A stretch of 64,000 nt of DNA from Sorangium cellulosum (lineage in GTDB: Bacteria > Myxococcota_A > Polyangia > Polyangiales > Polyangiaceae). The position numbers and the translations under genes were made by a program. Each line of letters begins with the position of its first letter. Positions within the stretch are counted from its first letter, which is position 1. Under the pieces are notes generated by a model. The model ran no database searches. It saw only the letters and a list, made by a program, of their open reading frames with translations, and had not been told where the DNA came from. Where the stretch lies: the NCBI RefSeq assembly GCF_002950945.1, contig NZ_CP012673.1:3824501-3888500 (forward strand). Direction: 5' to 3'. Positions 34,120-42,491 of the stretch are shown piece by piece.

Positions 34120-34401
34120 TCAGTACCCCGGCCAGGGATCGGCCGGCTTCGGGGGCGGCGGGGCCGGCCGCTTGAAGCACATCACGCCGGCGTCGAGCGC
34201 CACGAGCTCCCAGCCGCTCTCGCCGCGGGCCTTGGCGAGGGCGCGCGCCTCGTCGACGCCGTGCGTCTGCTCGCAGTCCTGCTCCCACCGCCGCGCATCG
34301 ACGCCCGGCGCGGCCACCTGGGCGCGCCCCCGTCCCGTCACGAGCGCGAGCGCCGCGCCCAGCACCAGACCGCCCAGCACGAGCACGACCCGCTTCTCCA
34401 T
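34120..34401 (-). CDS. small membrane-anchored protein, unknown
   Basis: 93 residues from ATG 34401 (MEKRVVLVLGGLVLGAALAL), giving one N-terminal hydrophobic segment (signal or anchor). The mature part is a single small domain, WEQDCEQTHGVDEARALAKA then GWELVALDAGVMCFKRP, with two cysteines that could pair, and a Pro-rich end. Short GWELV...CFKRP proteins of this type are frequent in myxobacteria, with no known function that I can name. It lies between tRNA-Arg and cyaY on the same strand. Confidence 0.65.
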   Translation of the reverse strand: MEKRVVLVLGGLVLGAALALVTGRGRAQVAAPGVDARRWEQDCEQTHGVDEARALAKARGESGWELVALDAGVMCFKRPAPPPPKPADPWPGY

Positions 34402-34473
34402 CGACGACGCCTCGCGATCATGGTGGGCCGCCGTGGGGCAGACCGTCAAGCGACCCCTGCGATCCGTGGAGGA

Positions 34474-34550
34474 TGGCACGCCCGGCAGGATTCGAACCTG
34501 CGACCCGCGGCTTAGAAGGCCGCTGCTCTATCCAGCTGAGCTACGGGCGC
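34474..34550 (-). tRNA. tRNA-Arg (anticodon UCU)
   Basis: 77 bases including an encoded CCA (34476-34474). Acceptor GCGCCCG pairs with CGGGCGT (G1-U72 wobble); the D arm is GCTC/GAGC with loop AGCTGGATA carrying A20, an arginine identity base. The anticodon stem GCGGC/GCCGC encloses loop CTTCTAA. The T arm is GCAGG-TTCGAAT-CCTGC and the discriminator is G. A complete, normal gene, and therefore a useful contrast to the interrupted UCU tRNA-like gene at 10434-10566. Confidence 0.95.
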
Positions 34551-34652
34551 ATGCAGGACCAGCGCGTCCTCTCGTACTGCATCGCGGCCCCGGGATCGAG
34601 CGCCACGATCGCGCCGCGCCGTCCCGGCCGCGGGCGCTCGCGCGCGCGCCGC

Positions 34653-35393
34653 TCAGCTCGACGCCGCCAGCCGGCGGACCTGCTCGCCGGTTCGGCCGTA
34701 GCGGCGCTGACGCCGGGCGTAGGTCGCGAGGGCCTCGTCGAAGGTCGCCTCGGTGAAGTCCGGCCACAGCGTGTCGGTGAAGAAGAGCTCCGCGTACGCG
34801 GCCTCGAAGAGCAGGAAGTCGCTGAGGCGCTTCTCGCCGCCCGTGCGGATGATGAGATCCGGATCCGGCATCGCGCTCGTCGTGAGGAAGTTCCGGAGCG
34901 ACTTCTCGTTGATCTCCTCCGGGATGACGAGCCCGGCCCGCGCGCGGACCGCGAGCGCGCGCATCGCGTTCGCCATGTCGCGCCGGCCGCCGTAGCTCAG
35001 CGCGAGCGCCAGGGTCATCTCGGTGCCGCCCGAGGTGTCCTCCACGAGCTTCTCCATCGCGCGCCGGGTCGGGGTCGGGATGTCCTCGAGGTCGCCGACC
35101 ACCTGCACCGCGATGCCGCGCCGGATGAGCTCATCGTGCTCCCCCTCGGCGAACTCCTGGCAGATGCGCATCAGCGCTTCGATCTCGTCCTTCGGGCGCG
35201 ACCAGTTCGCCACGCTGAACGCGTACAGCGTGAGGTACGGGATGCCGCGATCACGGCACGCGCGCACCGAGAGGCGCACGGCCTGCGCCCCGTGCTGGTG
35301 CCCCTGCATGCGGGGGAGGTCGCGCGCCGCTGCCCAGCGGCCATTGCCATCGAGGATGATCGCGACGTGCTTCGGAAGATTGCTGGACGTCAT
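34653..35393 (-). CDS. uppS: isoprenyl transferase (undecaprenyl diphosphate synthase)
   Basis: 246 residues from ATG 35393, with AGGAA upstream. Cis-prenyltransferase motifs are complete: HVAIILDGNGRWAAARDLPR with catalytic Asp15, LTLYAFSVANWSRP, ALSYGGRRDM, and the signature DPDLIIRTGGEKRLSDFLLF followed by AAYAELFF. The enzyme condenses isopentenyl diphosphate onto farnesyl diphosphate to make the lipid carrier for peptidoglycan. Usual partners (cdsA, frr) are not next to it; tRNA-Arg lies 102 bases downstream. Confidence 0.95.
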   Translation of the reverse strand: MTSSNLPKHVAIILDGNGRWAAARDLPRMQGHQHGAQAVRLSVRACRDRGIPYLTLYAFSVANWSRPKDEIEALMRICQEFAEGEHDELIRRGIAVQVVGDLEDIPTPTRRAMEKLVEDTSGGTEMTLALALSYGGRRDMANAMRALAVRARAGLVIPEEINEKSLRNFLTTSAMPDPDLIIRTGGEKRLSDFLLFEAAYAELFFTDTLWPDFTEATFDEALATYARRQRRYGRTGEQVRRLAASS

Positions 35394-35631
35394 GGGGGTT
35401 CCTGGGTGAGGGCCGCTGCACTGTGCGCCGGCCATGAGCCGGGCAGGAGGCCTCACCGTGATGCGATTGTGGAGGTTCTGTGGAGGATGGCGCGGAATAG
35501 CTCAAGGGCTGATGCGCCGCAGCGTGCCCTCGCCCGGTCCTCGGACGGTACCGCCCGACCGCTGCGCGGCTTCATGGCTCATTTGCCCGCGCGGTGGAAC
35601 TGATGAAACGCTCCGGAAACGCGGTTCAAAC

Positions 35632-35672
35632 GAGGGCGAGGGCGAGGGCGAGGGCGAGGGCGTGGGCGAGGG
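35632..35672. repeat. GAGGGC hexanucleotide tandem repeat
   Basis: Five perfect GAGGGC units (35632-35661) followed by the variants GTGGGC and GAGGGG. The strand is purine-rich, so slippage or an unusual DNA structure is possible. Confidence 0.85.
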
Positions 35673-35675
35673 GCA

Positions 35676-35690
35676 CCCCGCGAGGCGGGG
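35676..35690 (-). terminator. short GC hairpin downstream of the two-component pair
   Basis: CCCCGC-GAG-GCGGGG, six pairs with a 3-base loop, 20 bases past the sensor-kinase stop (35711, minus strand). There is no T-run, so termination is uncertain. Confidence 0.3.
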
Positions 35691-35710
35691 GAGCTCATCG
35701 CGCCGCCGCG

Positions 35711-37087
35711 TCAGGCGCCCGGCAGCGAGATCCTGAACTCGACCTCGGGGGGGCCGCGGCGGGTGCACTCGGCCGAGCCGCTGTGCGCCTCGGCGATCGC
35801 CTTGACGATCGCGAGGCCGAGCCCGGTGCCGCCGCGATCGGCGCGGGTCGTGACGAAGCGGCGGAAGAGGCGGCCGGCGACGTGCCGGCCGATCTGGCCG
35901 CGGTTGCGGATCGCGATCGAGACCTGCCCGCCCTGGCGGGACAGCGCGATCTGGATGGGGGCGGCGGCGTCGCCGTGGGTGCGCGCGTTGTCGAGCAGGT
36001 TGTCGAGCGCGCGCGACAGCCACTGCTCGTCGCCGCGCACCGTCGCCGACGCGGCGGCGTCGACCTCGACGCGGCCGCCGCGCTCGCGCGCCCTCGCCGC
36101 GGCGGCCTGCGCGATCGCGGCGAGGTCGACGAGCGCGGCCTGCTCCACGCCGCGCGCCTCGAGGCGCGCGAGCGACAGGAGCTCCCCGAGGAGCGCCTCG
36201 ATCCGCGTGATCGCCTCGCGGATGCGACCGACGAACCGGATCGCCTCCTCGGGGTCGTCGAGCGCGCCCTCGGAGAGGACCTCGGCGCTCGCGCGGATGG
36301 CGGCGACCGGGTTCTTGAGCTCGTGCGAGAGATCCGCGGCGAAGGTCTCGACGAAGGGGCGACCCTCGAGCTGCCGCCGCATCGAGTCGATGGCGCGCGT
36401 CAGCCGCTGGACCTCGCGGCCGTGGGCGGGCGACGGCGCGGCGCGCACCTCCCCCTCGCTCACGCGCACCGCGTACTCGGTGAGCGCCTCGATCGGCGTC
36501 GCGATCGCGCGGCCGATGAGGAGCGACGAGAGCGCCGCGGCGGCGCCGAGCACGGTGCTGATCACGAGGATGGGCGGGGCGAAATCGGCGACCATGCGCT
36601 GCACCACGATGGTCGGCTTCACGACCTGCACGCTGCCGACGCGCTGGCCGCGGACCTCGATCGGCGCCGTGACGAAGACGGTCCCGGGCTCGCCGGGCGA
36701 GGCGCCGCGCGCCCGGAGCACGCGGCCCTCGGGGTCGAGCAACGCGACGTTCTGCGAGGTGGGGCCCTGGCCCTCGCCGTCGAGGGCGCGCACCGCCGCG
36801 AGGTCGACGCCGCGGACCTCCATCTCCATCGCCGCGACGGCGGCGAACGCGGCGGCCTCGTCGCGGGCGCTCCCCTCGGCGAGGTGCGTCGCGCGCGCCT
36901 CGATGCGATCGATGACGAGCAGCCCGAGCCCGAGCGCGAACGCGCCCACGATGCCGCCGAGCGCGATGAAGATCTGCATCCGGATGCTCATCCCGGCGGT
37001 GCGGGCGCGGACCAGGCGCGAGGCGAACAGCGCGACGAGCAGGATGATCGCGATCGCCGCCGCCGCGGTGACGACGAGGCGCAGCAT
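35711..37087 (-). CDS. membrane sensor histidine kinase (CreC-like layout)
   Basis: 458 residues. Two membrane helices (about 5-23 and 38-60) are near the N-terminus. A periplasmic domain of about 110 residues (NVALLDPEGRVLRARGASPG) is followed by a third helix (ILVISTVLGAAAALSSLL). A HAMP domain (IGRAIATPIEALTEYAVRVS) precedes an H-box ADLSHELKNPVAAIRASAEV with the phosphorylated His, an N-box LSRALDNLLDNARTHGDAAA and a G-box GTGLGLAIVKAIAEAHSG. It lies six bases downstream of the response regulator and is its partner. The signal is unknown. Confidence 0.9.
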   Translation of the reverse strand: MLRLVVTAAAAIAIILLVALFASRLVRARTAGMSIRMQIFIALGGIVGAFALGLGLLVIDRIEARATHLAEGSARDEAAAFAAVAAMEMEVRGVDLAAVRALDGEGQGPTSQNVALLDPEGRVLRARGASPGEPGTVFVTAPIEVRGQRVGSVQVVKPTIVVQRMVADFAPPILVISTVLGAAAALSSLLIGRAIATPIEALTEYAVRVSEGEVRAAPSPAHGREVQRLTRAIDSMRRQLEGRPFVETFAADLSHELKNPVAAIRASAEVLSEGALDDPEEAIRFVGRIREAITRIEALLGELLSLARLEARGVEQAALVDLAAIAQAAAARARERGGRVEVDAAASATVRGDEQWLSRALDNLLDNARTHGDAAAPIQIALSRQGGQVSIAIRNRGQIGRHVAGRLFRRFVTTRADRGGTGLGLAIVKAIAEAHSGSAECTRRGPPEVEFRISLPGA

Positions 37088-37093
37088 GGCCCC

Positions 37094-37795
37094 TCAGTCG
37101 CCGCCTTCCGCGGAGCTCGGCCGGTCCGCGACGCGGTAGCCGACCCCGCGCACGGTCTCGATGAGGTCCGCGTCGCCGCCGGCCTCGACGACCTTCTTCC
37201 GGAGCCCCTTCACGTGGGAGTCGATGGTCCGGTCGGTGATCGCGAACCCGTCGCCCCAGACCCGGTCGATGAGCTGCGCGCGCGTGAAGACCCCGCCGGG
37301 CGCCGCGAGCATGCAGGCGAGCAGGTCGAACTCGACGCGGGTGAGGTCGACCTTCTGGCCGTTGACGTGGGCGCGCCGCGTGGCCTCGTCGACGATGAGC
37401 GGCAGCGGCGCGGCCGGAGCGGTGGACGGCGAGGGCGGCGCGGCGCGGCGCAGGACGGCGCGCACCCGCGCGACGATCTCGCGCGGCGAGAACGGCTTGG
37501 TCACGTAGTCGTCGGCGCCGGTCTCGAGCGCGGCGACGCGGTCGGCCTCGCTGTCGCGGCTCGACAGGACGATGATCGCGGCGCGCGCCGCGCTCCGCCG
37601 CACCTGCCCGATGAGATCGAAGCCGCTGCCGTCGGGGAGCATGAGGTCGAGGATGATGAGGTCCGCCTTGTCGATCTCCCGCTCGGCGGCCGCGAGCGTG
37701 GTGGCGACGGTGGTCGCGAACCCGTCGCGCCGCAGGAAGTAGGCGATGGACTCGGCGATCGCCGGCTCGTCCTCGACGACCAGAACCTTGGCCAT
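37094..37795 (-). CDS. OmpR/PhoB-type response regulator
   Basis: 233 residues from ATG 37795 (MAKVLVVEDEPAIAESIAYF). The receiver has the acidic pair EDE, phosphoacceptor Asp in LIILDLMLPDGSGF and DDYVTKPFSPREI. The C-terminal winged helix contains VDLTRVEFDLLACMLAAPGG and the recognition region TIDSHVKGLRKKVVEAG, ending VRGVGYRV. It is the first gene of a two-gene operon with the kinase. Targets are unknown; a CreB-like position in the family is likely. Confidence 0.92.
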   Translation of the reverse strand: MAKVLVVEDEPAIAESIAYFLRRDGFATTVATTLAAAEREIDKADLIILDLMLPDGSGFDLIGQVRRSAARAAIIVLSSRDSEADRVAALETGADDYVTKPFSPREIVARVRAVLRRAAPPSPSTAPAAPLPLIVDEATRRAHVNGQKVDLTRVEFDLLACMLAAPGGVFTRAQLIDRVWGDGFAITDRTIDSHVKGLRKKVVEAGGDADLIETVRGVGYRVADRPSSAEGGD

Positions 37796-37875
37796 GAGCG
37801 GGGAGCCTAGAACGGCGAGGCGGGGGCGTCGACAGGCGGGCGGCTGTAGGGGGAAGGGGGCGCGCTCGGGCGGAC

Positions 37876-39540
37876 TCAATCGCCGTCCGTGTCGACCTCC
37901 GCCTCGCCCGCTTCTTGCGCGGGCAGCGGCAGCCCGAGCTCGTTCAGGAACGCGCGCTCGACCTGCGCGAGGTGTGCGGCGCGGGCTTCGACGAAGCCGC
38001 TTCGATCGTTGCGCCTTAGCGCCTCGAACGCCTCGAGAGGGATCCCGTGGCTCGCGAGCACGCGATCCCGGACGCCGTCGGGGATGGCGAGGAGCTGTGC
38101 GCGCGCGGCCTTGCCGGGGACGATGGGCAGAAGGACGCGGTTCGCCGGGTTTGAAGCCAGCGCGCCCGAGCCTGCAGGGAACACGTGCCGGAACGCGAGG
38201 TAGCTCTTCTCCTGTTCCCAGAGCAGCCGGCGCACGTCGAGCGGCGAGCCGTCCGTGTCGAGCGGCGAGAGGCGGCAGAAGAGCGTCGTAAGGAGCAGCG
38301 TCCGCACGCGCGCGCTGCGCAGATCGAATCGTTGTGGGTACGGACGCGTAGGGCCGGAGAACCACTCGCGCGACAGCGTCGAGAGATCTCCGCGCGCGAG
38401 CTGCCGCATCTCGTCGAGCGCGTCGTTGATCTGCGTCGTGTTGGCACCGGCGAACCAGCCCGAGAACGACGTCGCCCAGAACCATCGTCGGAGAAGCGAT
38501 TTCTCGTCGGCATCCGGCTCGGGCTTGCGGTGGAAGAACTCGCCGAGGAGGACCATCTGGTTGGCGTAGGGCAGGAGCTTGTCGCCGGGGACACCGACCT
38601 CCTCGAGGAGGAAGCGTGCAGCCCGGAGCAGGCCGGCCTCGGCGGCGTCGACCGTCGCAGGCAGCGCGTGGTGGAGCGTCTTGGCAAGGTGCGCCCAGTC
38701 GGTGCTGTGCACGTCGGCAGATGCCGCAGCGACGGTCGCGCGGAAGATGGCGCTGCGCGCGAGCCCCTCGAAGTGATAACCGGCGAGCTGTTCCTGTACT
38801 CGGTCGATGCGGTCGGCGAGGTTGAAGGCGTTGTCGCCCTCGCGGTAGGTCAGCGCCGCGAGCATCTGGTCGGGCGTCATCGACTGCCCCTTGGTGTTGA
38901 GCCGCGAGAAGATGTCGACGGCTTGCTCCAGCGTTCCGCCTTGGATGCGGGTGACCGCGAGCTTGTACGACTTGATCTTCTGCGCGATGCCTTCCGCTTC
39001 GGCGACGAGCGCGTCCGCTTCCTGCGGGAGTTTTTCCACGACGGCGCGCGACACCTGGAGGAAATCCATGGTTCGCAGCATCGCCCGGAGCGGGAACAGG
39101 TGGGCGGCGGGCTCCTTGTTCGGGACGTGGACGAACTCGTGGGTGCGCAGGTCGTAAAAGATCCACCATCGCCAGTTGTGGAGCTGGGCGTCTCGAGGGA
39201 AGTCGAGCGGCAGCCTAAGCGCGCCGAAGAGCGTCGAGAGCCGCTGCTGGCCGTCGAGCACGTAGGTCACCGGGCTCGTCTCCGGTCTCCGCAGATCGAG
39301 CGGGCCGAAACGGTCGAGGCTCTGCACGGGCTCGGTCGTATCCCACAGCAGCAGGTTGCCGATCGGGTAGCCACGCCGGATGCTGTCGAAGACCGCGAGC
39401 ATGTCCTCCGGCCGCCAGACGAACGGGCGCTGGAACCGAGGGATCCTGAGCTTCCCGGCCGTGATCTCGCCGAACAGGTCCTCCAGCAGGGCGACCTCGG
39501 GCTTGACGATGGGCGGCGGCGGCTCGTTCGGTGTGACCAT
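37876..39540 (-). CDS. DUF262 (GmrSD-type) protein, third gene of a putative defence operon
   Basis: 554 residues from ATG 39540. The N-terminal DUF262 signature IPRFQRPFVW (33-42) is followed by GYPIGNLLLWD and VLDGQQRLSTL with the DGQQR motif at 96-100, as in GmrS, BrxU and SspE, where it binds and hydrolyses nucleotide. A helical middle includes DIFSRLNTKGQSMTPDQMLA. The C-terminal part has HVFPAGSGALASNPANRVLL, which may be a worn DUF1524 HNH nuclease segment. It starts 17 bases after the TOPRIM gene stop, so the three genes form one operon. Likely an effector nuclease or sensor in phage defence. Confidence 0.85.
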   Translation of the reverse strand: MVTPNEPPPPIVKPEVALLEDLFGEITAGKLRIPRFQRPFVWRPEDMLAVFDSIRRGYPIGNLLLWDTTEPVQSLDRFGPLDLRRPETSPVTYVLDGQQRLSTLFGALRLPLDFPRDAQLHNWRWWIFYDLRTHEFVHVPNKEPAAHLFPLRAMLRTMDFLQVSRAVVEKLPQEADALVAEAEGIAQKIKSYKLAVTRIQGGTLEQAVDIFSRLNTKGQSMTPDQMLAALTYREGDNAFNLADRIDRVQEQLAGYHFEGLARSAIFRATVAAASADVHSTDWAHLAKTLHHALPATVDAAEAGLLRAARFLLEEVGVPGDKLLPYANQMVLLGEFFHRKPEPDADEKSLLRRWFWATSFSGWFAGANTTQINDALDEMRQLARGDLSTLSREWFSGPTRPYPQRFDLRSARVRTLLLTTLFCRLSPLDTDGSPLDVRRLLWEQEKSYLAFRHVFPAGSGALASNPANRVLLPIVPGKAARAQLLAIPDGVRDRVLASHGIPLEAFEALRRNDRSGFVEARAAHLAQVERAFLNELGLPLPAQEAGEAEVDTDGD

Positions 39541-39557
39541 GGGCTGCGCCGGAAAGC

Positions 39558-40535
39558 TCAGACGAGGACCTCGATGGTGTCAAGGAGCCGGGGGATTTCG
39601 CCGGGGTTCGTCGTGCAGCGCTCCTCGACGGACGCTGCGGTGATTTCTGACGGCGGCCAGAGGAACAAGCGCCACGCATGGTCGCCAAATCCGCCGCAGA
39701 GCTTGCGGAGAACGTCCTGGGCGAGCCCATCGAAGAGCCCCTTGTGCTCCGCGGGCGCGGAGACATCGCCCTCCCGAGTCTTCGGCCGCTTGAAGCCTTC
39801 CTTCATGTTGTAGTGATCCCGCTGGACGTCGTTCAGAGCGTCGAAGAACGCCTCGAACACGTCCCGCTTCCCCTGCCGCTTCAGCGATCCCTTCGGCAAG
39901 TAGCTCTCGATCGAGCGCTTGTACAGGACGTGACCCGGCACGCAGTGGTGCGCGCAGCAGGCGTGCAACGCCTTGATGGCTTCCGTGTCGTTGTGTTCTG
40001 GATGCATGCGATCGCTGTCGCAGAGCACGAAGATCCGACACGGGCCGGGGACGCTGCCGATGAGCTCGTTGACACGCTTTTCGAGCTCGCCGAAGCCGCC
40101 TGCGTGGACGACATCGACCCAGCCGCGCTCGATCGCTACCTCCAGCTCGTGTCGTCCGTAGGCCCGGACCATCGCCTTGAGGAAGGCGCCGTCGCTCTCG
40201 CCGTTTTCGACGACGACGTGCGCCGGCGCTTCAAGGCAGCGCCTTGCCTGGTCCGGATGGAGGTCAGCGCCGACGACGATCACCAGCGTGTGCGCCCGGC
40301 GGTTCGGGGACGCGTACAGCGCCTCGGTGAAGGACTTCCTCATGGTCTCGAGGGTCCGCCGCGCCTCGCGACTACCGGCGTCGCCCGCGATCCAGCGGCT
40401 CGCCTCGATGGCGTCGGGATCGTCGATCTCCCAGACGTGGCGTCCCTCGGCGAACGTATCGACGATCCGCGCCAGCGCGCGCCATGCGGTGTCGTCTTCG
40501 CGCTCGAGTACCTCTTGCGAGAAGCGAACCCTCAC
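39558..40535 (-). CDS. TOPRIM/DUF4435-like nuclease, second gene of a putative defence operon
   Basis: 325 residues from GTG 40535; GTGA overlaps the stop of the ATPase gene. TOPRIM residues can be placed: Glu110 in PAHVVVENGESDGAFLKAM, and Asp173 and Asp175 in CRIFVLCDSDRMHPE. HVLYKRSIESYLPKG (Glu210) follows and resembles the SIENYL block of DUF4435 proteins such as AriB of PARIS. The N-terminal 80 residues are helical and unrecognised. Adjacent ABC-type ATPase plus TOPRIM is the plan of OLD and PARIS systems, so activation of nuclease or toxin activity after phage sensing is inferred. Confidence 0.78.
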   Translation of the reverse strand: MRVRFSQEVLEREDDTAWRALARIVDTFAEGRHVWEIDDPDAIEASRWIAGDAGSREARRTLETMRKSFTEALYASPNRRAHTLVIVVGADLHPDQARRCLEAPAHVVVENGESDGAFLKAMVRAYGRHELEVAIERGWVDVVHAGGFGELEKRVNELIGSVPGPCRIFVLCDSDRMHPEHNDTEAIKALHACCAHHCVPGHVLYKRSIESYLPKGSLKRQGKRDVFEAFFDALNDVQRDHYNMKEGFKRPKTREGDVSAPAEHKGLFDGLAQDVLRKLCGGFGDHAWRLFLWPPSEITAASVEERCTTNPGEIPRLLDTIEVLV

Positions 40536-41818
40536 GCGTGCTCCCGCTGCGCGGCGCGGATCGCCTTGGCTTCCTCGAAGTCCTCCGAGAACACACCTCG
40601 GGGCCAGTCGGACACGTCTCCGGTTGGCAAGATCTCGATCCGCTTCAGCTCGCTGCCGCCCTGCGGGGCATCGTCGACCCAGTAGAGGCTGACGCGATCC
40701 GGATCGAGCTTCCTCTCGGCGATGCGCCGCCGGACGCGCAGCACGAAGTTCTCGGAGTGTGTCTCGATGACGAACCGCGCGCCGTGCTGCTTCGCCGCCT
40801 CGATGTACAGATCGGCGAGATCCCCGTGCGCGCCGGGGTGGAGGTGCAGCTCGGGCTGCTCGACGATCTCGATGCCGCCGACCTTGCCGGTGACCACCTC
40901 GAACTGGCGCTGCACGACGAGAGGCAGGACCTGGCTCAGGCCGGTTCCAACGTCGGCGAGGTTCACCTCGATGGCGGGGTTCGCGGGGTTGCGCAGGACG
41001 ACCGAGAACGAGTCACCCTGCCGGGCGATGCTGAGAGGCCAGCCGCCGAGGTGCTGCTGGTACCAGTCGCTCACGCGCTGCAGGACCATGCCCCGGCGCC
41101 GCAGGTAGTCGGCGGCGAGCAGCGCGGGCGCACTCACGCCGCGGCGCCCGACGCTCTCGGGGTTGCCACCCGGGAAGCGGTAGAGGCGCTGAGGCGCCTC
41201 GCGGAACGGACCGAGGTAGCCAACGCGCGCGAGCGCCGTCCTCATGTGCTCCTCGCACATCGCCAGAGGCCGAAGAAGATCGGTCAGGCCCAGATCGGCG
41301 AGCCTCCATCGAGATTCCTGTGCCAGCCGCAGCCCGCGAAAGGAAATGTTGACCTGTCGCGTACCCTCGCCGGTGTCCAGCCGGTAAAGCGCGGGATCTT
41401 CGAGCGGGTTCGTGCCGATCCAGGTGAGCTTGAGCCAGAGGGCGCCGTCGTTTGTGCGCAGCTCGAACGCCGAGACCACCTGCAGCATGTACTCGCTCAC
41501 GTGCTGGATCTTCGCCGACACCTCGATGCGCGCCCGCGCGCTGCTCTCGAAGGCGGCGCCGAGCCCGATGGCGCCGTGCGGGGTGCGGTTGTGGATGAGA
41601 TCGAGGAACGACGCGCCGAAGTCGACGCCGTCAACCTCGAGATCGACCGGGGACTCGGCCCGGCCGGACAGCGCGTGTGACAGGAGCAGCGGCAGGCGAG
41701 CCACGGCGCTCTTGCCGGCGCTGTTGCGGCCGATGAGCAGCGTGAGCGGACGCAGCTCGAGTGACGCTGGGCGATGGAAGGCCTTGTAGTTCTCGAAACG
41801 CAGCTCGACCAGTTCCAT
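40532..41818 (-). CDS. AAA/ABC-type ATPase with DUF3696 C-terminus, first gene of a putative defence operon
   Basis: 428 residues from ATG 41818 (MELVELRFENYKAF). Walker A GRNSAGKS is at 30-37, an ABC signature GTGLSQVLPLVVQ near 290, Walker B IEIVEQPELHLHP near 315-325, and a switch THSENFVLRV. The C-terminus DWPRGVFSEDFEEA is the DUF3696 hallmark. SMC/RecF-like ATPases of this type sense DNA ends or phage proteins and gate a partner TOPRIM enzyme. The open frame continues upstream to ATG 42298, but that part translates the tandem repeats and is not considered coding. Promoter not identified; the repeat array at 42111-42372 lies upstream. Confidence 0.88.
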   Translation of the reverse strand: MELVELRFENYKAFHRPASLELRPLTLLIGRNSAGKSAVARLPLLLSHALSGRAESPVDLEVDGVDFGASFLDLIHNRTPHGAIGLGAAFESSARARIEVSAKIQHVSEYMLQVVSAFELRTNDGALWLKLTWIGTNPLEDPALYRLDTGEGTRQVNISFRGLRLAQESRWRLADLGLTDLLRPLAMCEEHMRTALARVGYLGPFREAPQRLYRFPGGNPESVGRRGVSAPALLAADYLRRRGMVLQRVSDWYQQHLGGWPLSIARQGDSFSVVLRNPANPAIEVNLADVGTGLSQVLPLVVQRQFEVVTGKVGGIEIVEQPELHLHPGAHGDLADLYIEAAKQHGARFVIETHSENFVLRVRRRIAERKLDPDRVSLYWVDDAPQGGSELKRIEILPTGDVSDWPRGVFSEDFEEAKAIRAAQREHA

Positions 41819-42491
41819 CAACCCTCCCCCGCGCCGGTGCGGCACCCGTGCGACGCCGGAGGTTCGTTCGGCGTGCGCCGCCACGAGGCGGCGCACGATA
41901 TAGTCCGGGCCGCGGCGCTGATCCAGGTTCGAGCACCGGGCAGCGTCGCCAGTGCGGCACCGCGCCGGATCATGCGCGGGCACGGACTGGCAGCGCGAGC
42001 ACGCGGCCCTTGCCTTCCATGCACCTGGAGCACGGATGCATGGTGCCAAGGAGCTGCCACCGGAGTTCCCGGGCTGAAGGACCACCACGGCTCCGCTCGC
42101 GCACCGCCTTCCGAGGTGGCCGTGTGCCTGGCAGCCGGGGGTTCGACCCCCGTCCGAGGTGGCCGTGTGCCTGGCAGCCGGGGGGGTCGACCCCTGTCCC
42201 AGGTGGCCGAATGCCTGGTGGGCAGGGGGTTCGACCCCCGTCCGAGGTGGCCATGTACCTGGTGGCCGGGGGGTTCGACGCCCGTCCGAGGTGGCCATGT
42301 ACCTGGTGGCCGGGGGTTCGACGCCCGTCCGAGGTGGCTCTCCCTCCGATCGTGCCGGGGTCGACCGCGGTTCCAGGAGATGACCGCTTTGCTTGTACGT
42401 GGTGCGACCCGCAGCGGAGACCAGCTTCAGCGTGCCGCGCGGGTCGATGCCCTCCCTGATCGAGGGCAGAGGCCATCCCTGTCCTCAATCC
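41819..42491. other. intergenic region upstream of the defence operon, holding a tandem-repeat array
   Basis: 673 bases between the ATPase start (41818) and the stop of the next minus-strand gene (42492). Bases 41819-42110 show no gene and should hold the operon promoter; 42111-42372 is the repeat array; 42373-42491 shows nothing recognisable. Confidence 0.5.
42111..42372. repeat. six 43-44-base imperfect tandem repeats with internal hairpins
   Basis: Units start at 42111, 42154, 42198, 42242, 42286 and 42329, each beginning C(C)GAGGTGG. They contain a CTGG(C/T)(A/G)G(C/G)C block and then a GGGGTTCGACCCCC-like palindrome. Units 1-3 keep a 5-pair GGGGG/CCCCC stem around a TTCGA loop; units 4 and 5 change it to GGG...CGCCC; unit 6 is diverged. 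There are no spacers, so this is not a CRISPR array. It lies about 290 bases ahead of the defence operon. Confidence 0.85.

Larger units (their letters stand above)
35394..35710. other. intergenic region upstream of uppS
   Basis: 317 bases between the uppS start and the sensor-kinase stop, both minus strand. It holds a GAGGGC hexamer run (35632-35672) and a GC hairpin (35676-35690) and presumably the uppS promoter. No gene is seen. Confidence 0.4.

Noticed and set aside
40532..42298. 588-residue version of the DUF3696 ATPase starting at 42298
   Set aside because: The extra 160 residues translate the tandem repeats and noncoding DNA; ATPase proteins of this family begin at the MELVELRFENYKAF block.
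42111..42372. CRISPR array
   Set aside because: Units are contiguous with no spacers and no cas genes are nearby.
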